Below are positions 1-7,085 of a stretch of 64,000 nucleotides of DNA, piece after piece (the stretch's first letter is position 1; each line of letters starts with the position of its first letter). Made by a program: the position numbers and the translations under genes. This DNA is from a bacterium (lineage in GTDB: Bacteria; Bacillota; Bacilli; Lactobacillales; Streptococcaceae): NCBI GenBank assembly GCA_905221505.1, contig CAJNDL010000001.1:1-64000 (forward strand). Reading direction: 5' to 3'. The notes under the pieces are model-generated. The model ran no database searches, was not told the origin of the DNA, and worked only from the letters and a program-made list of their open reading frames with translations.

Positions 1-102
1 CTACCTGTTCGCTCACAATAAGAGAGAACTTTTTTACGAAAATCTATTGAATATGCCATAAGAAGATTATACCACATTCTGTACTGTTTTTGGTTCATTT
101 TA

Positions 103-156
103 CTATATCTACGGTAAGGCGACGCTGACGTGGTTTGAAGAGATTTTCGAAGAGTA
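103..156 (-). repeat. BOX repeat, boxA-type end only
   Basis: The stretch matches the boxA module of the pneumococcal BOX element, read on the minus strand, and contains a near-exact copy of the BOX-A1R fingerprinting primer (ctacggtaaggcgacgctga, about 110-129). The minus-strand edge TACTCTTCG lies directly after the scrR stop codon. Bases 1-102 have no recognisable boxB or boxC, so the copy looks truncated or decayed. Confidence 0.8.
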
Positions 157-1122
157 TTAAATACTTTTTCCTGGTAATAGGGTAACTGGTAAGAAGTAAC
201 CAGTTGTCGCAACTTCTTTACCTTCGATCTTCTGCAAGAGGAGATCAACAGTGAGTTGGGCAATCTCTTGCATAGGTTGCTTAATCGTTGTCAAATGAGG
301 GTAGTAGTTCTCGATAAAGTAAGTCCCATCATAGCCGATGACCTTGAGTTCTTCAGGAACAGAAATGCCCAGTTCTTGAGCAATTTTAATGACCAGAATA
401 GCTGTCAAATCATCTGAAGCAAAGATGGCATCTGGCTTTTGTCGGGTCAAGATATTCTTGATTTCCATTTCTTTTCTGACAGGAGAAAAGTCGCTTGAAA
501 CATTGATAATAGTAGCTTTTGGGAGTACGGATGCAAAACCAGCGTGGCGCAGTCCGGTTGGCGAATTAGAATTGTCATTCCCTGTAATCATGATGATAGA
601 CTGGGCGCCTGTCTTAACCAAGGTCTGGGCAGCAAGAACCCCACCAGCATAGTTGTCAGAGGAAACGACAGGGATGTCTGGAGACAGGTTTCGGTCGAAG
701 GAAATAATCGGCGCTGTCACGCGATTGTAGTCTTCAATTCCCAAGTTGTGACTACCAGAAATGATGCCGTCCACTTGATTAGCTTCCAACATTTCGATGT
801 ACTCGCGTTCTTTTTCAGAATCGTGCTCGCTATTGCAGATGATAGTCTTGTAACCATTTTTGAAGAGTTGGTGCTCCAGCTTATCAATCAATTCTGCGTA
901 GAAAACATTGGAAATATTGGGAAAAATCAAGCCAATTAACTTGGCTGACTTTCCTTGAAGGCTGCGGGCTAGGTTGTTGGGCTTATAGCCCAATTCCCGC
1001 ATGGCTTCATTGACTTTTTGGATGGTTTTCTCAGATAGATAACCCTTTTTATTGATAACCCGAGAAACGGTAGTAGGGCTGACGCCTGCAAGTTTGGCGA
1101 CATCAGTTAGTTTTGCGACCAT
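157..1122 (-). CDS. scrR: LacI-family sucrose operon repressor ScrR
   Basis: This 321-aa protein has the LacI/GalR layout. A helix-turn-helix lies at residues 4-25 (DVAKLAGVSPTTVSRVIN) and a hinge helix near 47-56 (YKPNNLARSL). A periplasmic-binding-protein-like sugar domain follows to the C-terminus. It is expected to bind operators in the scrB-scrA intergenic region and release them when a sucrose-derived or fructose-phosphate ligand is present. The start overlaps the 3' end of scrB by 20 nt, so the two genes are co-transcribed and probably translationally coupled. The identification as ScrR rests on the neighbours scrB, scrA and scrK; the domain alone would only say LacI family. Confidence 0.93.
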   Translation of the reverse strand: MVAKLTDVAKLAGVSPTTVSRVINKKGYLSEKTIQKVNEAMRELGYKPNNLARSLQGKSAKLIGLIFPNISNVFYAELIDKLEHQLFKNGYKTIICNSEHDSEKEREYIEMLEANQVDGIISGSHNLGIEDYNRVTAPIISFDRNLSPDIPVVSSDNYAGGVLAAQTLVKTGAQSIIMITGNDNSNSPTGLRHAGFASVLPKATIINVSSDFSPVRKEMEIKNILTRQKPDAIFASDDLTAILVIKIAQELGISVPEELKVIGYDGTYFIENYYPHLTTIKQPMQEIAQLTVDLLLQKIEGKEVATTGYFLPVTLLPGKSI

Positions 1123-2557
1123 AATCTAATTCATAGTAAGTTCCAGTTGGGTTTCCAGATTTGATGAGGATACCATTTTGGTCCGCATGTGGGAAGACAC
1201 GACCAGAAAATACTTTTTCTCCTTTATTGATGAAAATTTCAAAGACAGAGTTATCGATGAAGATTGTAGCAGTAGTAGCCTGATTATCGATAGGGCAAGA
1301 ACGAGTTGTTCCAAATTCTTGAGCATACTGTTCACCAGCATGGCTACGATCCACTGTCACTTGACCATTTACAAGGTCAAAGTTGATGGAGAGTCCCTTG
1401 CCTTCTTTATCAGCAAGTAAGACAATCTCGCTCTGGCTATTAGCTTCCAAGTTGAGCTCGAGTTCGTAGGTGTTATTGGTTTGAGCACGGTTTGAGAAGA
1501 CTTCTTCAGAAGCACGAAGGTCCTTGATAGCTGCGACTGGGTATTGGTAGAGTTTGCCGTCTTTGATAGTCAGTTCTTTGACCAATGAGAAGGTTCCTTG
1601 GTAGTCAAAACGGTCAGATGGGTAAGAAACATCTGGCAAACCAAGCCAGCTAACTGCTAGAGCACGTCCATCAGGAGCGTTGAAGGCTTGAGTTGCATAG
1701 GCTTCGAAACCATAATCCATGTTTTGAAGTTGAGACACATCTACCATTTTAGCATTTTCAGGGTCAAAGCAAGCCCCAATTTTATACATATTTGGATAGA
1801 TATTATCGTAGTCTAGAACATCTTTATCCAATCCTTGTGGGCAGTAGAGAAGGACAGGTTGTTCCCCTACAAAGACCAGATTTGGGCATTCCATCATGTA
1901 GGCAGTGCGGTCGTTAGCAAAGTCAAGGTCGCCAACAGCTTGCCAGTTTGTGTAGTCGTTGTCAATAGCTTTGTAGAGACGGACGAAGCCTTTTTTCTCC
2001 AAGTCCTGTCCTCCGACGATAGCATAATATTGACCTTTAAAGTTAAAAATTTGAGGGTCGCGGAAGTGGTCAGTTGAGTCAGCTGGCTGGTCAATCAAGA
2101 TCTTGTCAATCTTCGTAATCTTGCCATCCTTATCCATCAAAGCCCCAATCTGGTATGGGTGACGAATCCAGTTTTCATCGCGAACATTTCCTGTATAAAA
2201 TAGGAACAAGTTATCACCAAATTGCATAGCAGAACCAGAGTAGGCGCCGTGGCTATCTAATGGAGTATCAGGCAAAACTTTGACTCCAGTTTCTGTGAAA
2301 TGAACCAAGTCCTCGCTTTCCAATTGCACCCAAGATTTCAAACCGTGGGCGGCACCAAAAGGAAAGTTCTGATAAAAAACAATCCACTTTCCATCAAAGT
2401 AAGAAAAGCCATTTGGGTCGTTGAGAAGTCCTGTTTTTGGCTCAACATGGTAATGAGTATGCCATGGAGATTGTGCCATATTTTCCTTAATATTCTTAAT
2501 TTCTTCTTGCGTCCAATCTTGATAAAGTCTGTAACGACGCTCAGTAGTCCATTCCAT
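1103..2557 (-). CDS. scrB: Sucrose-6-phosphate hydrolase (GH32)
   Basis: This 484-aa cytoplasmic glycoside hydrolase family 32 enzyme splits sucrose-6-phosphate, delivered by the scrA PTS, into glucose-6-phosphate and fructose. The GH32 signatures are visible: NDPNG at residues 46-50 with the nucleophile Asp47, an internal FRDP (transition-state Asp), and the MEC motif carrying the acid/base Glu. The length is normal for bacterial sucrases. It is the first gene of the scrB-scrR unit and faces scrA across 380 bp. Its promoter carries an operator-like palindrome between -35 and -10, which fits repression by ScrR. Confidence 0.95.
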   Translation of the reverse strand: MEWTTERRYRLYQDWTQEEIKNIKENMAQSPWHTHYHVEPKTGLLNDPNGFSYFDGKWIVFYQNFPFGAAHGLKSWVQLESEDLVHFTETGVKVLPDTPLDSHGAYSGSAMQFGDNLFLFYTGNVRDENWIRHPYQIGALMDKDGKITKIDKILIDQPADSTDHFRDPQIFNFKGQYYAIVGGQDLEKKGFVRLYKAIDNDYTNWQAVGDLDFANDRTAYMMECPNLVFVGEQPVLLYCPQGLDKDVLDYDNIYPNMYKIGACFDPENAKMVDVSQLQNMDYGFEAYATQAFNAPDGRALAVSWLGLPDVSYPSDRFDYQGTFSLVKELTIKDGKLYQYPVAAIKDLRASEEVFSNRAQTNNTYELELNLEANSQSEIVLLADKEGKGLSINFDLVNGQVTVDRSHAGEQYAQEFGTTRSCPIDNQATTATIFIDNSVFEIFINKGEKVFSGRVFPHADQNGILIKSGNPTGTYYELDYGRKTN

Positions 2558-2590
2558 TCTTTCATTCCTCCAAAAATCTTATCACTTTTA

Positions 2591-2619
2591 ATAGTAACCG
2601 TTTTCGGAAAAAAAAGCAA
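2591..2619 (-). promoter_or_regulatory. scrB promoter with operator between -35 and -10
   Basis: On the minus strand, TTGCTT (2614-2619) and TACTAT (2591-2596) are separated by 17 bp. The spacer holds the palindrome ccgttttcgg (2598-2607). The 14-mer at 2593-2606 matches 8 of the 10 fixed cre positions, so either ScrR or CcpA could be the ligand. Confidence 0.6.
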
Positions 2620-2650
2620 GCCTTTTATGTTAAAAAAGAGAAAAAACTGT

Positions 2651-2660
2651 CAAACGTTTG
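2651..2660. promoter_or_regulatory. Candidate ScrR operator palindrome
   Basis: A perfect 10-bp palindrome with a central CG (caaacgtttg), typical of LacI-family operators, lies between the scrB and scrA promoters. A second operator here would allow looping to the site near scrB. The assignment to ScrR is inferred from position. Confidence 0.45.
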
Positions 2661-2840
2661 TCATAAAACAGAACAAGAAAATCAATCAATTTTTTACGAA
2701 AACATGAAAGATAATGAAACAAAAACCTTTTAACCAAGATTTTAAACTTGTTTTTTTAAGGAACAACTGATAAAACAGTCAAAATCAATCAATCTAAAGC
2801 ATGCTTACTAAGTGGATAGAATATTTTTTCTGCAAAACGC

Positions 2841-2868
2841 TTGACATATTTTTAAAACATGATAAAAT
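2841..2868 (+). promoter_or_regulatory. scrA promoter
   Basis: A perfect -35 TTGACA (2841-2846), a 16-bp spacer and -10 TAAAAT (2863-2868) preceded by TGa (extended -10). It is the strongest sigma-A promoter sequence in the locus. Confidence 0.75.
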
Positions 2869-2885
2869 AATAGTCGTAGGGCGGA

Positions 2886-2899
2886 TAAAATCGCTTTCA
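2886..2899 (+). promoter_or_regulatory. cre-like operator in the scrA leader
   Basis: TAAAATCGCTTTCA fits the cre consensus TGNAANCGNTTNCA at 9 of 10 fixed positions. It lies just downstream of the scrA -10, where bound CcpA or ScrR would block transcription. Which protein binds cannot be told from the sequence. Confidence 0.55.
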
Positions 2900-2937
2900 A
2901 ACAGTTTACAAAATTTTATATAAGGAGATTTTTGCAA

Positions 2938-4824
2938 ATGAACAATCAGGAAATTGCAAAAAAAGTCATCGATGCCTTGGGCGGACGTGAAAATGTCAAC
3001 AGTGTAGCTCACTGTGCGACTCGTCTTCGTGTCATGGTCAAAGATGAAGGAAAAATCAATAAAGAAGTGATTGAGAACTTGGAAAAAGTTCAAGGTGCTT
3101 TCTTTAACTCAGGTCAATACCAAATCATCTTTGGTACAGGTACAGTTAACAAAATGTACGATGAAGTTGTTGCGCTTGGCTTGCCAACATCATCTAAAGC
3201 TGACATGAAAGCAGAAGCTGCTAAACAAGGGAATTGGTTCCAACGTGCTATCCGTACTTTCGGTGACGTTTTTGTTCCAATCATCCCAGTTATCGTAGCG
3301 ACAGGTCTCTTCATGGGTGTGCGTGGTCTTTTCAATGCTCTTGAAATGCCACTTCCAGGAGACCTTGCAACTTACACACAAATCTTGACAGATACAGCCT
3401 TCATCATCTTGCCAGGTTTGGTTGTGTGGTCAACCTTCCGTGTATTCGGTGGAAATCCTGCTGTTGGTATCGTTCTTGGTATGATGCTTGTTTCTGGCTC
3501 ACTTCCAAATGCTTGGGCAGTTGCTCAAGGTGGTGAAGTAACAGCTATGAACTTCTTTGGTTTCATCCCTGTTGTTGGTTTGCAAGGTTCCGTTCTTCCA
3601 GCCTTCATCATCGGGGTTGTCGGAGCTAAATTTGAAAAACTTGTCCGCAAGGTCGTTCCAGATGTTATTGACCTCTTGGTAACGCCATTCGTGACACTTT
3701 TGGTGATGTCTATCCTTGGACTCTTTGTCATCGGACCAGTCTTCCACGTTGTTGAAAACTATATCCTTATTGGTACAAAAGCAATTCTTGGCTTGCCACT
3801 TGGTCTTGGTGGTTTCTTGATTGGTGGGGTTCACCAATTGATCGTCGTGTCAGGTGTGCACCACATCTTCAACTTGCTTGAAGTGCAATTGCTTGCTGCT
3901 GACCATGCTAACCCATTCAACGCTATCATCACTGCTGCTATGACAGCTCAAGGTGCTGCGACTGTTGCGGTTGGTGTTAAAACTAAAAATCCAAAACTAA
4001 AAACTCTTGCTTTCCCAGCTGCTCTTTCTGCCTTCCTCGGTATTACAGAGCCTGCTATCTTCGGGGTGAACTTGCGCTTCCGTAAACCATTCTTCCTTTC
4101 ATTGATTGCTGGTGCAATCGGTGGTGGATTGGCTTCAATCCTTGGACTTGCTGGTACTGGTAATGGTATCACAATCATCCCTGGTACAATGCTTTATGTT
4201 GGTAACGGACAACTTGCCCAATACCTTCTTATGGTAGCTGTATCATTTGCACTTGGTTTTGCTCTTACTTACATGTTTGGTTACGAGGATGAAAAAGAAG
4301 TTGCTACTGAAGTAGCGACAGAACGTTTGGTTCAAGAAGAAACAACTGGTAACATTCCAGCAGCTCTTCAAAATGAAACACTTGTAACTCCTATCGTTGG
4401 TGACGTTGTTGCTCTTGCTGATGTCAATGACCCAGTCTTCTCAAGTGGAGCTATGGGACAAGGTATCGCTGTGAAACCTAGCCAAGGTGTGGTTTATGCA
4501 CCAGCTGATGCTGAAGTTTCAATCGCCTTTGCAACAGGACACGCCTTTGGTTTGAAAACAACTAACGGTGCTGAAGTCTTGATCCACGTTGGTATCGACA
4601 CTGTAACAATGAACGGTGAAGGTTTCGAACAAAAAGTTGCCCAAGGTGACAAGGTTAAAGCTGGCGATGTTCTTGGAACATTTGACTCAAACAAAATCGC
4701 TGCAGCTGGACTTGATGATACAACAATGGTTATCGTTACAAACACAGCTGACTACGCTTCAGTAGCTCCAGTCGCAACAGGTTCAGTTGCGAAGGGGGAT
4801 ACTCTTATCGAAGTGAAAGCCTAA
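2938..4824 (+). CDS. scrA: Sucrose-specific PTS transporter, EIIBCA
   Basis: This 628-aa membrane permease phosphorylates sucrose to sucrose-6-phosphate during uptake. The order is EIIB (phospho-Cys26 in HCATRLRV), a multi-helix EIIC from about residue 100 to 450, and a C-terminal EIIA (phospho-His550 in LIHVGIDTV). The start at 2938 was chosen because AAGGAG at 2922-2927 is well spaced from this ATG. A TTG two codons upstream is also in frame but less likely. It is transcribed divergently from scrB-scrR. Its stop codon directly abuts a BOX element, so scrK has its own promoter downstream. Confidence 0.95.
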   Translation: MNNQEIAKKVIDALGGRENVNSVAHCATRLRVMVKDEGKINKEVIENLEKVQGAFFNSGQYQIIFGTGTVNKMYDEVVALGLPTSSKADMKAEAAKQGNWFQRAIRTFGDVFVPIIPVIVATGLFMGVRGLFNALEMPLPGDLATYTQILTDTAFIILPGLVVWSTFRVFGGNPAVGIVLGMMLVSGSLPNAWAVAQGGEVTAMNFFGFIPVVGLQGSVLPAFIIGVVGAKFEKLVRKVVPDVIDLLVTPFVTLLVMSILGLFVIGPVFHVVENYILIGTKAILGLPLGLGGFLIGGVHQLIVVSGVHHIFNLLEVQLLAADHANPFNAIITAAMTAQGAATVAVGVKTKNPKLKTLAFPAALSAFLGITEPAIFGVNLRFRKPFFLSLIAGAIGGGLASILGLAGTGNGITIIPGTMLYVGNGQLAQYLLMVAVSFALGFALTYMFGYEDEKEVATEVATERLVQEETTGNIPAALQNETLVTPIVGDVVALADVNDPVFSSGAMGQGIAVKPSQGVVYAPADAEVSIAFATGHAFGLKTTNGAEVLIHVGIDTVTMNGEGFEQKVAQGDKVKAGDVLGTFDSNKIAAAGLDDTTMVIVTNTADYASVAPVATGSVAKGDTLIEVKA

Positions 4825-4930
4825 TACTCTTCGAAAATCAAATTCAAACCGTGTCAGCTTCGCCTTGCCGTACTCAAGTACAGCCTTCGGCTAGCTTCCT
4901 AGTTTGCTCTTTGATTTTCATTGAGTACTA
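4825..4930 (+). repeat. BOX repeat (boxA-boxC)
   Basis: The element starts TACTCTTCGAAAATC at the base after the scrA stop codon and ends with the boxC-type tail TTTGATTTTCATTGAGTA. It is about 106 bp, so the internal boxB is absent or very short. The orientation is boxA to boxC along the plus strand. Confidence 0.85.
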
Positions 4931-4947
4931 TATTCCCTCTCAAAATG

Positions 4948-4979
4948 AAAACGAACAAATGACATGTTTGTTCGTTTTT
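4948..4979 (+). terminator. scrA terminator
   Basis: The inverted repeat aaacgaacaaa / tttgttcgttt (4948-4958 with 4967-4977) is followed by a T run. It lies between the BOX element and scrK and should separate the two transcripts. Confidence 0.8.
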
Positions 4980-5004
4980 GCTTGAATGGTAAGATTTACA
5001 TAGG

Positions 5005-5051
5005 AAAATCTAAAAAATTGAGAAACTTAGATTTTTAAAATATGCTATAAT
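5005..5051 (+). promoter_or_regulatory. scrK promoter with upstream hairpin
   Basis: An extended -10 (TGcTATAAT, -10 at 5046-5051) lies 28 bp before scrK with no good -35. Just upstream is a perfect 9-bp inverted repeat, aaaatctaa (5005-5013) with ttagatttt (5027-5035). It sits over the expected -35 region, so it could be an operator; the downstream A/T run means a weak second terminator is also possible. Confidence 0.5.
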
Positions 5052-5078
5052 AAAGAAAATAAAAACAAGAGGTTTATC

Positions 5079-5966
5079 ATGACAAAATTATATGGAAGCT
5101 TGGAAGCGGGCGGTACAAAGTTTGTCTGTGCTGTCGGTGATGAAAACTTTAACGTTGTAGAAAAAACACAATTTCCAACAACGACTCCAATCGAAACAAT
5201 CGATAAAACTATTGAGTTCTTCTCAAAATTCGATAACCTTGCTGGTCTTGCAGTTGGTTCATTTGGTCCCATTGATATTGACAAAAACTCAAAAACTTAT
5301 GGCTTTATCACAACGACTCCAAAACCTAACTGGGCAAATGTAGACTTGCTTGGTGCCCTTCGTCGCGCCCTTAACGTGCCAATGTACTTCACAACAGACG
5401 TAAACAGCTCGGCTTATGGTGAAGTGGTTGCCCGTAACAACGCTGGTGGTCGTATCGAAAACTTGGTTTACTACACAATCGGTACAGGTATCGGTGCTGG
5501 TGTTATTCAACGTGGTGAGTTTATTGGTGGTGTGGGTCACCCTGAAATGGGTCACTACTATGTGGCTAAACACCCAATGGATATTGAAAAAGAATTTAAT
5601 GGTGTTTGTCCATTCCACAAAGGATGTTTGGAAGGCTTTGCGGCTGGACCAAGTCTTGAAGCTCGTACAGGTATTCGCGGTGAAAATATTGAACTCAACA
5701 GCTCTGTCTGGGATGTTCAAGCCTACTACATCGCTCAGGCTGCGGTTAATGCTACAGTGACTTTCCGCCCAGACGTAATCGTCTTTGGTGGTGGGGTTAT
5801 GGCTCAACAACACATGCTGGACCGTGTCCGTGAGAAATTCACAGCTCTTCTCAATGGCTACCTACCAGTGCCAGATGTGCGTGACTACATCGTGACGCCA
5901 GCAGTCGCAGAAAATGGTTCTGCCACACTTGGGAACTTTGTTCTTGCAAAAGAAGTTTCAAAATAA
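5079..5966 (+). CDS. scrK: Fructokinase, ROK family
   Basis: This 295-aa kinase phosphorylates the fructose released by ScrB, feeding it into glycolysis as fructose-6-phosphate. The N-terminal phosphate-binding loop is EAGGTKF. The ROK zinc-binding loop is seen as CPFHKGC (Cys177, His180, Cys183). Its location behind scrA makes sucrose-derived fructose the natural substrate; ROK glucokinase activity is less likely given the context. It is translated from its own promoter and ends at the first copy of a duplicated terminator. Confidence 0.93.
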   Translation: MTKLYGSLEAGGTKFVCAVGDENFNVVEKTQFPTTTPIETIDKTIEFFSKFDNLAGLAVGSFGPIDIDKNSKTYGFITTTPKPNWANVDLLGALRRALNVPMYFTTDVNSSAYGEVVARNNAGGRIENLVYYTIGTGIGAGVIQRGEFIGGVGHPEMGHYYVAKHPMDIEKEFNGVCPFHKGCLEGFAAGPSLEARTGIRGENIELNSSVWDVQAYYIAQAAVNATVTFRPDVIVFGGGVMAQQHMLDRVREKFTALLNGYLPVPDVRDYIVTPAVAENGSATLGNFVLAKEVSK

Positions 5967-5970
5967 AGCA

Positions 5971-6002
5971 CAAAATCCGCTTGGGAAACCAAACGGATTT
6001 TT
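5971..6002 (+). terminator. scrK terminator, repeat copy 1
   Basis: The hairpin aaatccgcttgg/ccaaacggattt with a T run lies 5 bp after the scrK stop. The 32 bases are identical to those at 6247-6278. Confidence 0.8.
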
Positions 6003-6023
6003 GTTTGAAGAAAATGTTTTTTG

Positions 6024-6159
6024 AGCCTTTCCTTAAGTGATTACGGACGGTAGCGACCTTCTTCGAAATTCCATACCTAAACTTTGAGCCTAATGTCTCA
6101 AAGTTTCCGAACACCTGAAACCATTCGATTTCAGGTGTTTCCATCACGGCGGAAAGGCT
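6024..6159. ncRNA. Nested three-stem structured element, possible small RNA or SPRITE-like repeat
   Basis: A perfect 9-bp outer stem, agcctttcc (6024-6032) with ggaaaggct (6151-6159), encloses two perfect hairpins. One pairs aaactttgag (6079-6088) with ctcaaagttt (6097-6106). The other pairs aacacctgaaa (6110-6120) with tttcaggtgtt (6129-6139). Both loops are 8 nt. No open reading frame fits it. The stems show a designed fold, but whether it is a transcript, a mobile repeat or a terminator-like element is unknown. Strand cannot be assigned. Confidence 0.55.
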
Positions 6160-6246
6160 AGGTAAGTCCTCGTCTCACTATCGAAAAATAGGTATGATTT
6201 CCATACAAAGTATATTTAGTATTAAGCTATAGTCAATCTACGCTTT

Positions 6247-6278
6247 CAAAATCCGCTTGGGAAACCAAACGGATTTTT
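6247..6278. terminator. Repeat copy 2 of the scrK terminator, bidirectional
   Basis: A 32-base identical copy of 5971-6002. It lies 6 bp beyond the stop codon of the convergent gene at 6285-6902 and can serve that gene from the other strand. The two copies bracket 244 bp holding the structured element. Confidence 0.75.
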
Positions 6279-6284
6279 TACATG

Positions 6285-6902
6285 TCAAAGCATTTGCCAG
6301 AAAAAGTCAATAATATAGGTCAGACCGTAGGTATAAACCACGAGGGTAAAGGGCTTGGTAAGAATGATGATGATCATATAACGCTTGAAGCTCATCTTGG
6401 TTAGGGCGGCCAGCATACAGAGAAAATCAGCTGGACTAATGGGCCAAATCATCATAAAGATAAAGAAACGGTCAAAACGATTGCCCTTGTCTAACCAGCC
6501 GATGTATTTATCGTAGGTACGCTTGCTGACGACGGACTGGACAAAGGCAGCCCCATAGAGGCGCACAAGATAAAAGATAATGGCACAGCCAATCACGATA
6601 CCGATATAGTTGTAGATTGTCCCGATGATGTGACCGTAGATAAAGACACCAGCCACCGAGGTCAAGGCCCCAGGAATGATAGGGACGACCGTTTGTAAAA
6701 TCTGTAAAAAGATAAAGAGAGGTGGCCCCCAGATACCTGCCTGCTGGATAAAGGCAGAGAGGGTTTCCTTAGACTGTAAAATCCCAGCCTGATAAGCCCA
6801 AATACAGAAAATCAAACTCCCAACACCACCGACAATCGAAGAGATATTGATAACTTGCTGCAGAAGGGGAGAAACAGCTTTCATTTGTTTATCCTGTGAC
6901 AT
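6285..6902 (-). CDS. VTT/DedA-like (TVP38/TMEM64 family) membrane protein
   Basis: This 205-aa integral membrane protein has an N-terminal helix near residues 17-37. The VTT-domain core follows, with the family's G-x-V/A pattern (VPIIPGALTSVAGVFIYG near 85-105) and a conserved PISPAD segment near 155. Relatives are lipid scramblase or undecaprenyl-phosphate carrier candidates; the substrate here is unknown. The ATG at 6900-6902 has a GAGGAG box 5 bp upstream. It is transcribed divergently from hsdR and convergently with scrK. Confidence 0.8.
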   Translation of the reverse strand: MSQDKQMKAVSPLLQQVINISSIVGGVGSLIFCIWAYQAGILQSKETLSAFIQQAGIWGPPLFIFLQILQTVVPIIPGALTSVAGVFIYGHIIGTIYNYIGIVIGCAIIFYLVRLYGAAFVQSVVSKRTYDKYIGWLDKGNRFDRFFIFMMIWPISPADFLCMLAALTKMSFKRYMIIIILTKPFTLVVYTYGLTYIIDFFWQML

Positions 6903-7008
6903 GTAAACTCCTCATAGATAGTATAATTCTACTATACCATATTTTGGAGGAGAAAGGAGGAATGAGTGTTTTTGCTATGGGAAGAGTGATGGATTTTGAG
7001 CCTAAACA

Positions 7009-7017
7009 TGCTATAAT
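7009..7017 (+). promoter_or_regulatory. hsd operon extended -10 promoter
   Basis: TGcTATAAT at 7009-7017, 69 bp upstream of hsdR, with no clear -35. It is the only strong -10 before the restriction operon. Confidence 0.6.
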
Positions 7018-7085
7018 AGACCTAGTATAAAATCTGGAAATTTCAGGATATGAATAGTTCAAATGAAGCGTAAGGAAGGTTTGCG

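Noticed and set aside
544..939. Plus-strand frames of more than 100 codons inside scrR and similar frames antisense to scrA, pnp and rapZ
   Set aside because: They are shadows of strongly coding genes, without ribosome binding sites or recognisable domains.
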